Source of the DNA: CAVPEW01 sp050247895
GTDB lineage: Bacteria; Actinomycetota; Acidimicrobiia; Acidimicrobiales; VFJN01
Assembly: GCA_050247895.1 (NCBI GenBank)
Contig: JBFWTJ010000072.1
Location: 1 to 14,666, forward strand
Length of the DNA stretch: 14,666 nucleotides
Direction: 5' to 3'
Part shown: piece by piece, positions 1 to 8,049 of the stretch
Layout: every line of letters begins with the position of its first letter
How positions within the stretch are numbered: the stretch's first letter is position 1
Position numbers and translations under genes: made by a program
The notes under the pieces: generated by a model
The model's input: the letters and a program-made list of their open reading frames with translations, nothing else
The model's database searches: none
Told to the model about the DNA's origin: nothing

Positions 1-3000
1 CGGCAGGGCGTCCTCGAGGGCGGGCCGGGCCAGCTCGACGAGCTGCGCGTCCAGGGCCCGGTCCAGGCCGTGGTCCTGGGGCCGGGTCTGGTGCAGGTCC
101 TGCTCGAAGGGCGACTCGGGCTGGTGCAGGATCGGCGACAGGTCGAGGCCCCGGGCCTTCCAGTGGTCGACGGCCGGGCGCGTGTCGAGCACGCCGACCT
201 GGCCGATGGCCTCGACCAGGGACCGGAAGCCGAGCCGGGCCAGCCAGCTCCGGACCTCCTCGGCGATGTACTCGAAGAACGTCTCGACGAACTCGGGCTT
301 GCCGCTGTATCGGGCCCGCAGCTCGGGGTTCTGGGTGGCCACGCCGACCGGGCAGGTGTCCAGGTGGCAGACCCGCATCATGATGCAGCCCGACACGACC
401 AGCGGGGCGGTGGCGAAGCCGAACTCCTCGGCGCCGAGCAGCGCCGCGACCACCACGTCGCGGCCGGTCTTCATCTGCCCGTCGACCTGCACGACGATGC
501 GGTCGCGCAGGCCGTTGAGCAGCAGGGTCTGCTGGGTCTCGGCCAGGCCGAGCTCCCAGGGCGCGCCGGCGTGCTTGAGCGAGGTGAGCGGGCTGGCCCC
601 GGTGCCGCCGTCGTGGCCCGAGATGAGCACCACGTCGGCCTTGGCCTTGGACACCCCGGCGGCGACGGTGCCCACGCCCACCTCGGCCACCAGCTTCACG
701 TGGACCCGGGCCGCGGGGTTGGCGTTCTTGAGGTCGTGGATGAGCTGCTTGAGGTCCTCGATGGAGTAGATGTCGTGGTGGGGCGGGGGCGAGATCAGGC
801 CCACGCCGGGGGTGGAGTGCCGGGTGCGGGCGATCCACGGGTAGACCTTGCCGCCGGGCAGCTGGCCGCCCTCGCCGGGCTTGGCCCCCTGGGCCATCTT
901 GATCTGGATGTCGTCGGCGTTGGTCAGGTACTCCGAGGTCACCCCGAACCGGCCCGACGCCACCTGCTTGATCGAGCTGCGCCGGGCCGGGTCGTGGAGG
1001 CGCTCGGGGTCCTCGCCGCCCTCGCCGGTGTTGGACTTGCCCCCGAGCCGGTTCATGGCGATGGCCAGGGTCTGGTGGGCCTCCATCGAGATCGACCCGT
1101 AGGACATGGCCCCGGTCGAGAACCGCCGGACGATCTCGGACACGGGCTCGACCTCGTCGAGCGGGACCGGCGGGCGCAGGCCCTCGCGCAGGGTGAACAG
1201 GCCCCGCAGGGTGCCGAGCCGGGTCGACTGGTCGTCGACGAGGCGGGTGTACTCCTGGAACACGTCGAACCGCTTGGCCCGGGTGCCGTGCTGGAGCTTG
1301 AAGACGGTCTGCGGGTTGAACAGGTGGTGCTCGCCCTCGCGCCGCCACTGGTACTCGCCGCCGACCTCGAGGTCGCGGTGGGCCCGCTCGGTGGGCCGGT
1401 CGAGGTGGGCGGCCCGGTGGCGGCGGGCCACCTCCTCGGCCACGCCGTCCAGGCCGATGCCCCCGATGCGACTGGTGGTCCCGGTGAAGTACTCGTCGAC
1501 GAGGTCCTGGGCCAGGCCGACGGCCTCGAAGACCTGGGCCCCGGTGTAGGAGGCGACCGTGGAGATGCCCATCTTCGACATGACCTTGAGCACGCCCTTG
1601 GTGCAGGCCTTGACGTAGTTGCGGATGGCCCGGCGCTCGCCCACGTCGGCGATCGCGCCGGTCCGGATCAGGTCGCCGATGGTCTCGAAGGCCAGGTACG
1701 GGTTGACCGCCGCCGCGCCGAAGCCGACGAGCAGGGCGATGTGGTGGACCTCGCGGGCGTCGCCGGCCTCCACGACCAGGCCGACCTTGGTCCGGGTGCG
1801 CTCCCGGATCAGGTGGTGGTGGACGGCCGCGGTGAGCAGCAGCGAGGGGATGGGGGCCAGCTCGGCGGTCGAGTGCCGGTCGGACAGGATGACGAGGTTG
1901 GCCCCCTCGGCGATGGCCTGGCCGACCCGGGCCCGCACGTCCTCCAGCGCGGCGCGCAGCCCCTCGCCGCCCTCGGCCACCGGGTAGAGGCCGTCGATGG
2001 CGAAGGGGCGGAACCCGTCCGGGCCGCCGGGCTCGTGGATGTAGAGGAGCCGGGCCAGCTCCTCGTTGGTCAGCACCGGGTAGGGCAGCACGATCTGCCG
2101 GCAGGACCCGGGGCCGGGGTCGAGCAGGTTGGCCTCGGGGCCGATGGTCGCCCCCATGGAGGTGACCAGTTCCTCGCGGATGGCGTCGAGGGGCGGGTTG
2201 GTCACCTGGGCGAAGAGCTGGGAGAAGTAGTCGAACAGCAGCCGGGGCCGGTCCGACAGGACGGCGAGCGGGGTGTCGGTGCCCATCGAGCCGATCGGCT
2301 CGGCGCCGGTCCGGGCCATCGGGGTCAGGAGGACCTTGAGCTCCTCGGTGGTGTACCCGAAGGCCCGCTGGTGGCCGACGACCGTCGAGTGCTGGGGCAC
2401 GAGGAAGTCGCGGGGCGGGAGGTCCTCGAGGTGGACGAGGCCGTCGCGCAGCCAGTCGCCGTAGGGCCGGGCCCGGGCCAGCTCGCTCTTGATCTCCTCG
2501 TCGTCGACGATCCGGCCCTGGGCCGTGTCGATGAGGAACATGCGCCCGGGCTGGAGCCGCCCCTTGCGCACCACGGTGGCGGGGTCGATGTCGAGCACGC
2601 CGACCTCGGAGGCCATGACCACCAGGCCGTCGTCGGTGACCCAGTAGCGCGACGGGCGCAGGCCGTTGCGGTCCAGGACCGCGCCGATGACCGTGCCGTC
2701 GGTGAAGGCGATGGAGGCCGGGCCGTCCCAGGGCTCCACCAGGCTGGCGTGGAACCGGTAGAAGTCGCGCTTCCAGTCCGGCATGGAGTCGTGGTGCTCC
2801 CACGCCTCGGGGATCATCATGAGCACGGCGTGGGGGAGGCTGTAGCCGCCCAGGTGCAGCAGCTCGAGGGCCTCGTCGAACCGGGCCGTGTCGCTGGCGC
2901 CCTGGGTGCAGACCGGCAGCGCCCGCTCCAGGCCGGGGATCAGGTCGGTGGCCAGCAGCGACTCCCGGGCCCGCATCCAGTTCTCGTTGCCCATCACGGT

Positions 3001-3750
3001 GTTGATCTCGCCGTTGTGGGCCACCAGGCGGTACGGGTGGGCCAGGGGCCACGACGGGAACGTGTTGGTCGAGAACCGGGAGTGGACCAGCGCCAGGCAC
3101 GACTCGAGGCGCTCGTCGGACAGGTCGGGGAAGAACGGCTCGACCTGGTCGGAGATCAGCATCCCCTTGTAGACGAGGGTCCGGGCCGAGAGGCTGGCGA
3201 AGTAGACGCCGTCGCCGTCGCGGGCGACCTCGTGCTCGATGCGCTTGCGGGCCACGAAGCAGCGCCGGTCGAGGTCGATCCCCGCCGCGCCGGAGGGGTC
3301 GGCCACGAAGACCTGGCGGAAGGTCGGCTCGGCGGCGCGGGCCTGTTGGCCGATCATCGAGTCGTCGACGGGCACGTCGCGCCAGCCCAGGACCTGGAGG
3401 CCCTCGGCGGCCACGATCTTCTCGATCTCGGTGGCCGCGGCGTCGGCGGCCTCGCTGTCGCCGGGCAGGAAGGCGGCTCCCACGGCGTAGGTGCCGGCCG
3501 GCGGGAGCGCGAAGTCGACGACCTCGCGCAGGAAGCGGTCGGGGACCTGGATCAGGATGCCGGCACCGTCGCCGACGTTGGGCTCGGCGTTGGTCGCCCC
3601 CCGGTGGTCGAGGTGGCACAGGGCCCGGAGGCCGAGCTCGACGATGCGGTGGCTGCGGCGCCCACCGACGTCGGCGACGAACGCGACCCCGCACGCGTCG
3701 TGCTCGAAGCGGGGGTCGTAGAGGCCCTGCCGGGCCGGCGGTTGCACCAT
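1..3750 (-). CDS. gltB: Glutamate synthase large (alpha) subunit, 3' end cut off by the window edge
   Basis: Large subunit of glutamate synthase. It takes the amide of glutamine and 2-oxoglutarate and makes two glutamates, using electrons normally delivered by GltD (small subunit), in cytoplasmic ammonium assimilation. The frame is open from ATG 3750 to the left edge (1250 codons; the family is about 1500, so the C-terminal GXGXG domain is outside). Order seen: the N-terminal Ntn-type glutaminase begins after a short propeptide with Cys20 in DACGVAF, and NGEIN lies near residue 245. LDRNGLRPSRY lies near 360. The FMN/2-oxoglutarate domain has GGKSNTGEGGED near 900. The 3Fe-4S ligands are Cys1122, Cys1128 and Cys1133 (C-x5-C-x4-C). 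The ATG is chosen because it leaves a short propeptide before Cys20; a GGGA about 10 nt upstream could serve as a ribosome site. It is the only minus-strand gene here. gltD is expected downstream but not visible. Confidence 0.97.
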   Translation of the reverse strand, partial: MVQPPARQGLYDPRFEHDACGVAFVADVGGRRSHRIVELGLRALCHLDHRGATNAEPNVGDGAGILIQVPDRFLREVVDFALPPAGTYAVGAAFLPGDSEAADAAATEIEKIVAAEGLQVLGWRDVPVDDSMIGQQARAAEPTFRQVFVADPSGAAGIDLDRRCFVARKRIEHEVARDGDGVYFASLSARTLVYKGMLISDQVEPFFPDLSDERLESCLALVHSRFSTNTFPSWPLAHPYRLVAHNGEINTVMGNENWMRARESLLATDLIPGLERALPVCTQGASDTARFDEALELLHLGGYSLPHAVLMMIPEAWEHHDSMPDWKRDFYRFHASLVEPWDGPASIAFTDGTVIGAVLDRNGLRPSRYWVTDDGLVVMASEVGVLDIDPATVVRKGRLQPGRMFLIDTAQGRIVDDEEIKSELARARPYGDWLRDGLVHLEDLPPRDFLVPQHSTVVGHQRAFGYTTEELKVLLTPMARTGAEPIGSMGTDTPLAVLSDRPRLLFDYFSQLFAQVTNPPLDAIREELVTSMGATIGPEANLLDPGPGSCRQIVLPYPVLTNEELARLLYIHEPGGPDGFRPFAIDGLYPVAEGGEGLRAALEDVRARVGQAIAEGANLVILSDRHSTAELAPIPSLLLTAAVHHHLIRERTRTKVGLVVEAGDAREVHHIALLVGFGAAAVNPYLAFETIGDLIRTGAIADVGERRAIRNYVKACTKGVLKVMSKMGISTVASYTGAQVFEAVGLAQDLVDEYFTGTTSRIGGIGLDGVAEEVARRHRAAHLDRPTERAHRDLEVGGEYQWRREGEHHLFNPQTVFKLQHGTRAKRFDVFQEYTRLVDDQSTRLGTLRGLFTLREGLRPPVPLDEVEPVSEIVRRFSTGAMSYGSISMEAHQTLAIAMNRLGGKSNTGEGGEDPERLHDPARRSSIKQVASGRFGVTSEYLTNADDIQIKMAQGAKPGEGGQLPGGKVYPWIARTRHSTPGVGLISPPPHHDIYSIEDLKQLIHDLKNANPAARVHVKLVAEVGVGTVAAGVSKAKADVVLISGHDGGTGASPLTSLKHAGAPWELGLAETQQTLLLNGLRDRIVVQVDGQMKTGRDVVVAALLGAEEFGFATAPLVVSGCIMMRVCHLDTCPVGVATQNPELRARYSGKPEFVETFFEYIAEEVRSWLARLGFRSLVEAIGQVGVLDTRPAVDHWKARGLDLSPILHQPESPFEQDLHQTRPQDHGLDRALDAQLVELARPALEDALP

Positions 3751-3840
3751 CTCGGTTGTCCCATCCCGTGGAGCGGTGGATCGTGGGTTCGGGTCCAGAG
3801 CTCTGCGGAAGGGACGCCGTTGGCCCTCGCAGGTCGGCGG

Positions 3841-3870
3841 AGGATACCGGGCCGGGACGGCCGACGGCAA
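3841..3870 (-). promoter_or_regulatory. Putative gltB promoter
   Basis: On the minus strand a -35-like TTGCCG (3870-3865) stands 18 bp upstream of a -10-like TATCCT (3846-3841). This would start transcription near 3835 and give gltB an untranslated leader of roughly 85 nt. It is the best TANNNT match in the divergent gap reading toward gltB. It is assigned by consensus only and was not scored against background. Confidence 0.4.
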
Positions 3871-3921
3871 AGCCGGCCCGGGGCCCCGGGGGGCGGCTGG
3901 GGACGCTCCGGGAGGGCCGGG

Positions 3922-3953
3922 TACGCTGCCCCCCTTCACCCTCGACCTGGGAG
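3922..3953 (+). promoter_or_regulatory. Putative thiolase promoter (-10) and Shine-Dalgarno
   Basis: A -10-like TACGCT lies at 3922-3927, and GGGAGG with GGAGGT lies at about 3949-3954, 6 nt before the ATG at 3960. No good -35 is visible. This gene would have a short leader of about 25 nt with a true Shine-Dalgarno, unlike several neighbours that appear leaderless. The identical hexamer TACGCT also precedes the tRNA gene further right. Confidence 0.45.
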
Positions 3954-3959
3954 GTTGGC

Positions 3960-5138
3960 ATGGCTGGCTCGGTGATCCTCGGCGGTGCTCGGACGCCGAT
4001 CGGCAAGCTCTCGGGCTCGCTGGCCGGGTTCTCCGCCCCCCAGCTGGGCGGGTTCGCCATCAAGGCGGCCCTCGAGCGGGCCGGGGTCACCCCCGACCAG
4101 GTCGGCTACGTGCTGATGGGCCAGGTGCTCCAGGCCGGCGCGGGCCAGCTCCCGTCCCGCCAGGCCGCGGTGAACGCCGGGCTCTCGATGGACGTGCCCT
4201 CGGCCACGGTCAACAAGGTCTGCCTGTCGGGCCTCAACACCATCTACCAGGCCGACCTGCTCATCCAGTCGGGCCAGTTCGACGTCGTGGTGGCCGGCGG
4301 CATGGAGTCGATGACCCAGGCGCCCTACCTGCTGCCCGGTGCCCGGGCCGGCTACCGGGCCGGCGACCAGACCGTGGTCGACTCGATGATGTACGACGCC
4401 CTGTTCTGCGCCTTCGACCAGGTGGCCATGGGTGCGGGCACCGAGCGCTACGCGGCGTCGGCCGGCCTCGCCCGGGAGCCCCAGGACGAGCTGGCGGCCA
4501 AGTCCCACGAGCGGGCCGCCCGGGCGGCCAAGGACGGGCTGTTCGAGACCGAGATCGTCCCGGTCGAGATCCCCCAGCGCAAGGGCGACCCGGTCTCGTT
4601 CTCGGTCGACGAGGGCGTCCGGGGCGACACCACGGCCGAGTCGCTGGGCAAGCTGCGCCCGGCCTTCGACAAGGCGGGCAACATCACCGCGGGCAACGCC
4701 TCCCAGATCTCCGACGGTGCCGCCGCGGTCGTGGTGACCTCCAAGGCGGTGGCCGAGCGGCTGGGGGTCCGGCCCCTGGCCGAGATCGTCGGCTACGGCC
4801 AGGTCGCCGGGCCGGACCCGTCGCTGCTCACCCAGCCGTCCCGGGCCATCCGGGCCGCGCTCGACGCCCTGGGCCGGCCCGTGTCCGACGTGGACCTGTT
4901 CGAGCTCAACGAGGCCTTCGCCGCCGTGGGGCTGGCCTCGATGGCCGACCTGGGCATCACCGACGAGGTCGTCAACGTCAACGGTGGCGCCATCGCCCTG
5001 GGCCACCCGGTGGGGATGTCGGGCACCCGGGTGGCGCTGACCCTGGCCCTGGAGCTCGGCCGCCGCGGCGGCGGGCTCGGTGCGGCGGCCCTGTGCGGCG
5101 GCGGCGGCCAGGGCGACGCCCTCCTGATCCAGGTCTGA
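3960..5138 (+). CDS. Acetyl-CoA C-acetyltransferase (thiolase)
   Basis: A 392-residue thiolase, the standard length for biosynthetic acetoacetyl-CoA thiolases. It condenses two acetyl-CoA to acetoacetyl-CoA, or runs the reverse thiolysis, in the cytoplasm. The catalytic triad is visible: nucleophile Cys88 in NKVCLSG, His349 in ALGHPVGMSGTR, and Cys379 in ALCGGGGQGD. NEAFA in ELNEAFAAVG supplies the oxyanion-hole Asn. The start ATG 3960 has GGGAGG upstream and gives the usual N-terminus (SVILGGARTPIGK). The open frame extends left to 3756, but that part is low-complexity and lacks thiolase similarity. The gene is transcribed divergently from gltB and followed by a strong hairpin, so it is probably monocistronic. 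Whether it serves polyhydroxybutyrate, mevalonate or fatty-acid pathways cannot be told from the context, so no symbol is assigned. Confidence 0.95.
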   Translation: MAGSVILGGARTPIGKLSGSLAGFSAPQLGGFAIKAALERAGVTPDQVGYVLMGQVLQAGAGQLPSRQAAVNAGLSMDVPSATVNKVCLSGLNTIYQADLLIQSGQFDVVVAGGMESMTQAPYLLPGARAGYRAGDQTVVDSMMYDALFCAFDQVAMGAGTERYAASAGLAREPQDELAAKSHERAARAAKDGLFETEIVPVEIPQRKGDPVSFSVDEGVRGDTTAESLGKLRPAFDKAGNITAGNASQISDGAAAVVVTSKAVAERLGVRPLAEIVGYGQVAGPDPSLLTQPSRAIRAALDALGRPVSDVDLFELNEAFAAVGLASMADLGITDEVVNVNGGAIALGHPVGMSGTRVALTLALELGRRGGGLGAAALCGGGGQGDALLIQV

Positions 5139-5144
5139 TCCGGT

Positions 5145-5171
5145 CGCCCCGGGCCGGGTGGGCCCGGGGCG
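5145..5171 (+). terminator. GC-rich terminator-like hairpin after the thiolase gene
   Basis: A perfect 11-bp stem, CGCCCCGGGCC (5145-5155) with GGCCCGGGGCG (5161-5171), and a 5-nt loop, starting 6 nt after the thiolase stop. There is no T-tract, as is common for proposed terminators in high-GC actinobacteria. It ends 1 nt before the TTGACA of the topA promoter. Confidence 0.6.
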
Positions 5172-5172
5172 C

Positions 5173-5203
5173 TTGACAACGACCGGCGCGGCGCGGTCAA
5201 CCT
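5173..5203 (+). promoter_or_regulatory. topA promoter, probably leaderless
   Basis: A perfect -35 TTGACA (5173-5178) is followed after 19 bp by a -10-like CAACCT (5198-5203, keeping the A at position 2 and T at position 6). The ATG begins at 5212, 8 nt after the -10, and there is no Shine-Dalgarno between, so the transcript probably begins at or next to the start codon. The long spacer and the weak first base of the -10 lower certainty. Confidence 0.5.
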
Positions 5204-5211
5204 GTCCGACG

Positions 5212-7932
5212 ATGCCCAAGCCCCTCGTCATCGTGGAGTCGCCGGCCAAGGCCCGGACGATCTCCGGCTTCCTCGGCTCGGGCTACGTCGTCATGGCCTC
5301 CATGGGCCACGTGCGGGACCTGCCGGCCAAGGGCCTCAGCGTCGACACCGAGAACGCCTTCAAGGTCGACTACGAGGTGAACGCGTCCAAGCGGGACGTG
5401 ATCCGGGACCTGCGGGCCGCGCTGAAGGACGCCGACGAGCTCTTCCTCGCCACCGACGAGGACCGCGAGGGCGAGGCGATCTCCTGGCACCTGCTCGAGG
5501 TGCTCAAGCCCCGGGTACCGGTCAAGCGCATGGTGTTCCACGAGATCACCCCGACGGCCATCGAGCACGCCATCGAGGCCTCCCGCGACCTCGACTACGG
5601 GCTGGTCGACGCGCAGGAGAGCCGCCGGATCGTCGACCGGCTCTTCGGCTACCCGGTGTCGGAGGTGTGCTGGCGCAAGATCCGCACCGGCCTGTCCGCC
5701 GGCCGGGTGCAGTCGCCCGCCGTGCGCCTGGTGGTGCAGCGCGAGCGGGAGCGCATGGCCTTCGTCGCCGCCGACTACTGGGACCTCACCGCGACCTTCC
5801 CCACCGACCCGGCCTTCGCCGCCGGGCTGGCCTCGGTCGACGGCCGCCGGGTCGCCGAGGGCCGCGACTTCGACAGCACCGGGCGGCCCCGCCGCGACGA
5901 CGTCGTCGTGCTCGACGGGGACGCGGCCCGGGGCCTGGCCGGTCGCCTCGAGGGCCGGTCGTTCACGGTGGCGTCGGTGGACACCAAGCCGTGGACCTCC
6001 CGGCCCAAGCCGCCGTTCATCACGTCGTCGCTCCAACAGGTGGCCGGCAGCCGCCTGCGGATGAGCTCGAGCCAGGTGATGAGCCTGGCCCAGGGCCTCT
6101 ACGAGCGGGGCTACATCACCTACATGCGGACCGACTCGGTGACCCTGTCGGAGACCGCGCTGGCGGCGGCGCGGGCCCAGATCGAGTCCCGCTTCGGGCG
6201 CGAGTACCTCCACGACGGCCCCCGCGTGTACCGGGGCCGGTCCAAGAACGCCCAGGAGGCGCACGAGGCCATCCGGCCCGCCGGCGACGCCTGGCGGACC
6301 CCCGACCAGCTGCGGGGCGAGCTGCGGGCCGACGAGCTGCGGGTCTACGAGCTGATCTGGCAGCGCACGGTGGCCAGCCAGATGGCCGACGCCCGGGGCC
6401 AGACCGTCACCGCCCGGCTCGCGGCCACCACGAGCGCCGACGAGCGGACCGAGTGGTCGGCCTCGGGCCGCACGGTGACCTTCGCCGGCTGGCAGGCCGC
6501 CTACGGGTACGGCGGCGAGGACGACGCCGACACCGCGGGCGACGCCGCGGCGGCCCGCCTCCCGGCCCTGGTCGAGGGGGCGGTCCTGCCCGTGCCGGCC
6601 ATCGAGGCCGGCGAGCACCGCACCCAGCCCCCGCCCCGCTACACCGAGGCCACGCTGGTCAAGGCGCTGGAGGAGAAGGGCATCGGCCGGCCGTCCACCT
6701 ACGCCTCGATCATGGGCACGATCCAGAACCGGGGCTACGTGTGGAAGAGGGGCCAGGCCCTGGTCCCGTCCTCGGACGCCTTCGCGGTGGTGAACCTGCT
6801 CGAGGGCCACTTCGCCCACCTCGTCGACTACGAGTTCACCGCCCGCATGGAGGACGACCTGGACGAGATCGCCGGGGGCCGCCAGGAGCGGGTCCCGTGG
6901 CTGGGGCGGTTCTGGTTCGGCAACGGCACCGAGGGGCTCAAGCCCCTCTGCGAGCGGGCGCTGGCCGAGGCCGACGCCGAGGCCATCAACACGATCCCCC
7001 TGGGCGTGGACGCCGACGGCACGCCGGTGGTGGTGCGCAACGGCCGCTACGGGCCCTACGTGAAGCGGGGGACCGACACCGCATCGGTGCCCGAGGACCT
7101 GCCCCTCGACGAGCTGACCGTCGAGCGGGCCGTGGAGCTCCTCTCGGCCCCGAAGGGCACCGAGCCCATCGGGACCGACCCGGCCAGCGGGCTGCCGGTC
7201 TACGCCAAGAACGGCCGCTTCGGCCCCTACGTGCAGCTCGGCGACGCCGACACGCTGCCGGCGGGGGAGAAGCCCCGGATGTCCTCCCTGTTCTCCACCA
7301 TGCGCCTCGACACGCTCACCCTGGACGAAGCCCTGTCGGTCCTCTCGCTGCCCCGCACGGTCGGCGTGCACCCCGACGGTGGGGAGATCGTGGCCGCCAA
7401 CGGCCGCTACGGGCCGTACCTGACCTGGGGCGAGGAGACCCGCAGCCTCGACGACGAGGCCCAGCTCCTCACGGTCACGGTGGACGAGGCGGTGGCCGTG
7501 CTGGCCCAGCCCAAGACCTTCGGCCGGCGGCGGGCCCAACCCGCGGCACCCCTGCGCGAGCTCGGGGCCGACCCGGTGTCGGGCAAGCCCGTGGTGGTCA
7601 AGGACGGCCGCTTCGGGCCCTACGTGACCGACGGGGAGACCAACGCCTCGCTGCGCAAGGGCGACACGGTGGCCGACATCACCATCGAGCGGGCCGCGGA
7701 GCTGCTCCAGATGCGCCGTGACGCGGCCCCCACCACCCGGGGCCGGAAGAAGGCGGCGGCCAAGAAGGCGGCACCCCGCAAGGCGGCGGCGAAGAAGGCC
7801 ACGAAGAAGGCGACGGCGAAGGCGGCCTCCAAGCGGGTGGCGAAGAAGGCCGGCGGCACGGCGGCGGGCGGGCGGACGGGCGGCGCGGCGGCTGCCGACG
7901 AGGGCGGGACGGCGGACCGGGCCGAGGCTTGA
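5212..7932 (+). CDS. topA: DNA topoisomerase I (type IA)
   Basis: A 906-residue type IA topoisomerase that relaxes negatively supercoiled DNA by cutting and passing single strands. The Toprim domain opens the protein with Glu9 in IVESPAK and the metal-binding Asp82-x-Asp84-x-Glu86 in ATDEDREGE. The catalytic tyrosine is Tyr304 in ITYMRTDS. The C-terminus lacks Cys4 zinc fingers; it carries four repeats marked by GRYGPY or GRFGPY at about residues 611, 668, 731 and 799, as known for actinobacterial TopA. It ends in a Lys/Ala-rich histone-H1-like tail from about residue 840. The ATG at 5212 gives the family N-terminus MPKPLVIVESPAK; the frame is open slightly further left but without similarity. 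It begins a run of replication genes (tmk, holB), with its own promoter. Confidence 0.97.
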   Translation: MPKPLVIVESPAKARTISGFLGSGYVVMASMGHVRDLPAKGLSVDTENAFKVDYEVNASKRDVIRDLRAALKDADELFLATDEDREGEAISWHLLEVLKPRVPVKRMVFHEITPTAIEHAIEASRDLDYGLVDAQESRRIVDRLFGYPVSEVCWRKIRTGLSAGRVQSPAVRLVVQRERERMAFVAADYWDLTATFPTDPAFAAGLASVDGRRVAEGRDFDSTGRPRRDDVVVLDGDAARGLAGRLEGRSFTVASVDTKPWTSRPKPPFITSSLQQVAGSRLRMSSSQVMSLAQGLYERGYITYMRTDSVTLSETALAAARAQIESRFGREYLHDGPRVYRGRSKNAQEAHEAIRPAGDAWRTPDQLRGELRADELRVYELIWQRTVASQMADARGQTVTARLAATTSADERTEWSASGRTVTFAGWQAAYGYGGEDDADTAGDAAAARLPALVEGAVLPVPAIEAGEHRTQPPPRYTEATLVKALEEKGIGRPSTYASIMGTIQNRGYVWKRGQALVPSSDAFAVVNLLEGHFAHLVDYEFTARMEDDLDEIAGGRQERVPWLGRFWFGNGTEGLKPLCERALAEADAEAINTIPLGVDADGTPVVVRNGRYGPYVKRGTDTASVPEDLPLDELTVERAVELLSAPKGTEPIGTDPASGLPVYAKNGRFGPYVQLGDADTLPAGEKPRMSSLFSTMRLDTLTLDEALSVLSLPRTVGVHPDGGEIVAANGRYGPYLTWGEETRSLDDEAQLLTVTVDEAVAVLAQPKTFGRRRAQPAAPLRELGADPVSGKPVVVKDGRFGPYVTDGETNASLRKGDTVADITIERAAELLQMRRDAAPTTRGRKKAAAKKAAPRKAAAKKATKKATAKAASKRVAKKAGGTAAGGRTGGAAAADEGGTADRAEA
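7738..7852 (+). repeat. Repetitive Lys/Ala-rich tail coding region of topA
   Basis: Within topA, short degenerate repeats built on AAG AAG GCG GCG encode strings such as KKAAAKKAAP and KKATKKATAK. This is a disordered, strongly basic tail expected to bind DNA and aid processivity, as reported for mycobacterial and Streptomyces TopA. The very last residues (about 880-906) turn Gly/Ala-rich and acidic. Confidence 0.8.
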
Positions 7933-7947
7933 GCCGCACGGCCCGCG

Positions 7948-8009
7948 ACCGGCCGGCGGGCGTGCCCCGGGGCGCGGCGCCCGAGGTGCCCGGCGCGGCG
8001 CCGGCCGGT
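7948..8009 (+). terminator. Structured gap after topA, terminator-like
   Basis: An 11-bp inverted repeat, ACCGGCCGGCG (7948-7958) and CGCCGGCCGGT (7999-8009), encloses a smaller GC-rich hairpin (GGGC/GCCC arms, near 7970-7982). It begins 16 nt after the topA stop and lies before the MFS promoter, so a termination role is plausible. No T-tract follows, and in DNA this GC-rich such pairings can arise by chance. Confidence 0.35.
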
Positions 8010-8034
8010 GTGCCCTGCGGCGCGGCGGTCGACT
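7963..8034 (+). repeat. Three tandem imperfect 24-bp repeats before the MFS gene
   Basis: Three adjacent 24-bp units each begin TGCCC and contain a GCGCGGCG core (7963-7986, 7987-8010, 8011-8034). By hand, units 1 and 3 match at 18 of 24 positions and units 2 and 3 at 16 of 24. They lie in the topA-MFS gap, immediately upstream of the -10 hexamer at 8037. Confidence 0.5.
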
Positions 8035-8036
8035 CG

Positions 8037-8042
8037 TAACGT
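8037..8042 (+). promoter_or_regulatory. -10 box for the MFS gene, leaderless
   Basis: TAACGT ends 7 nt before ATG 8050, and no Shine-Dalgarno is present, so the mRNA should start at or within a base of the start codon. No convincing -35 is seen, because the preceding sequence is the 24-bp repeat tract. Confidence 0.5.
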
Positions 8043-8049
8043 GTCGGAC

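Noticed and set aside
3756..3959. N-terminal extension of the thiolase
   Set aside because: The extension has no thiolase similarity, and ATG 3960 has a Shine-Dalgarno and gives the normal family length of 392 residues.
70..3975. A 1301-codon plus-strand open frame opposite gltB
   Set aside because: Its product is a low-complexity Gly/Asp/Val/Arg/His-rich chain with no recognisable domain, while the minus strand encodes full GltB motifs. Very high GC removes stop codons from the antisense frame.
8008..8049. Upstream GTG start for the MFS gene
   Set aside because: The extra 14 codons only translate the 24-bp repeat tract and the -10 hexamer; ATG 8050 fits the promoter position better.
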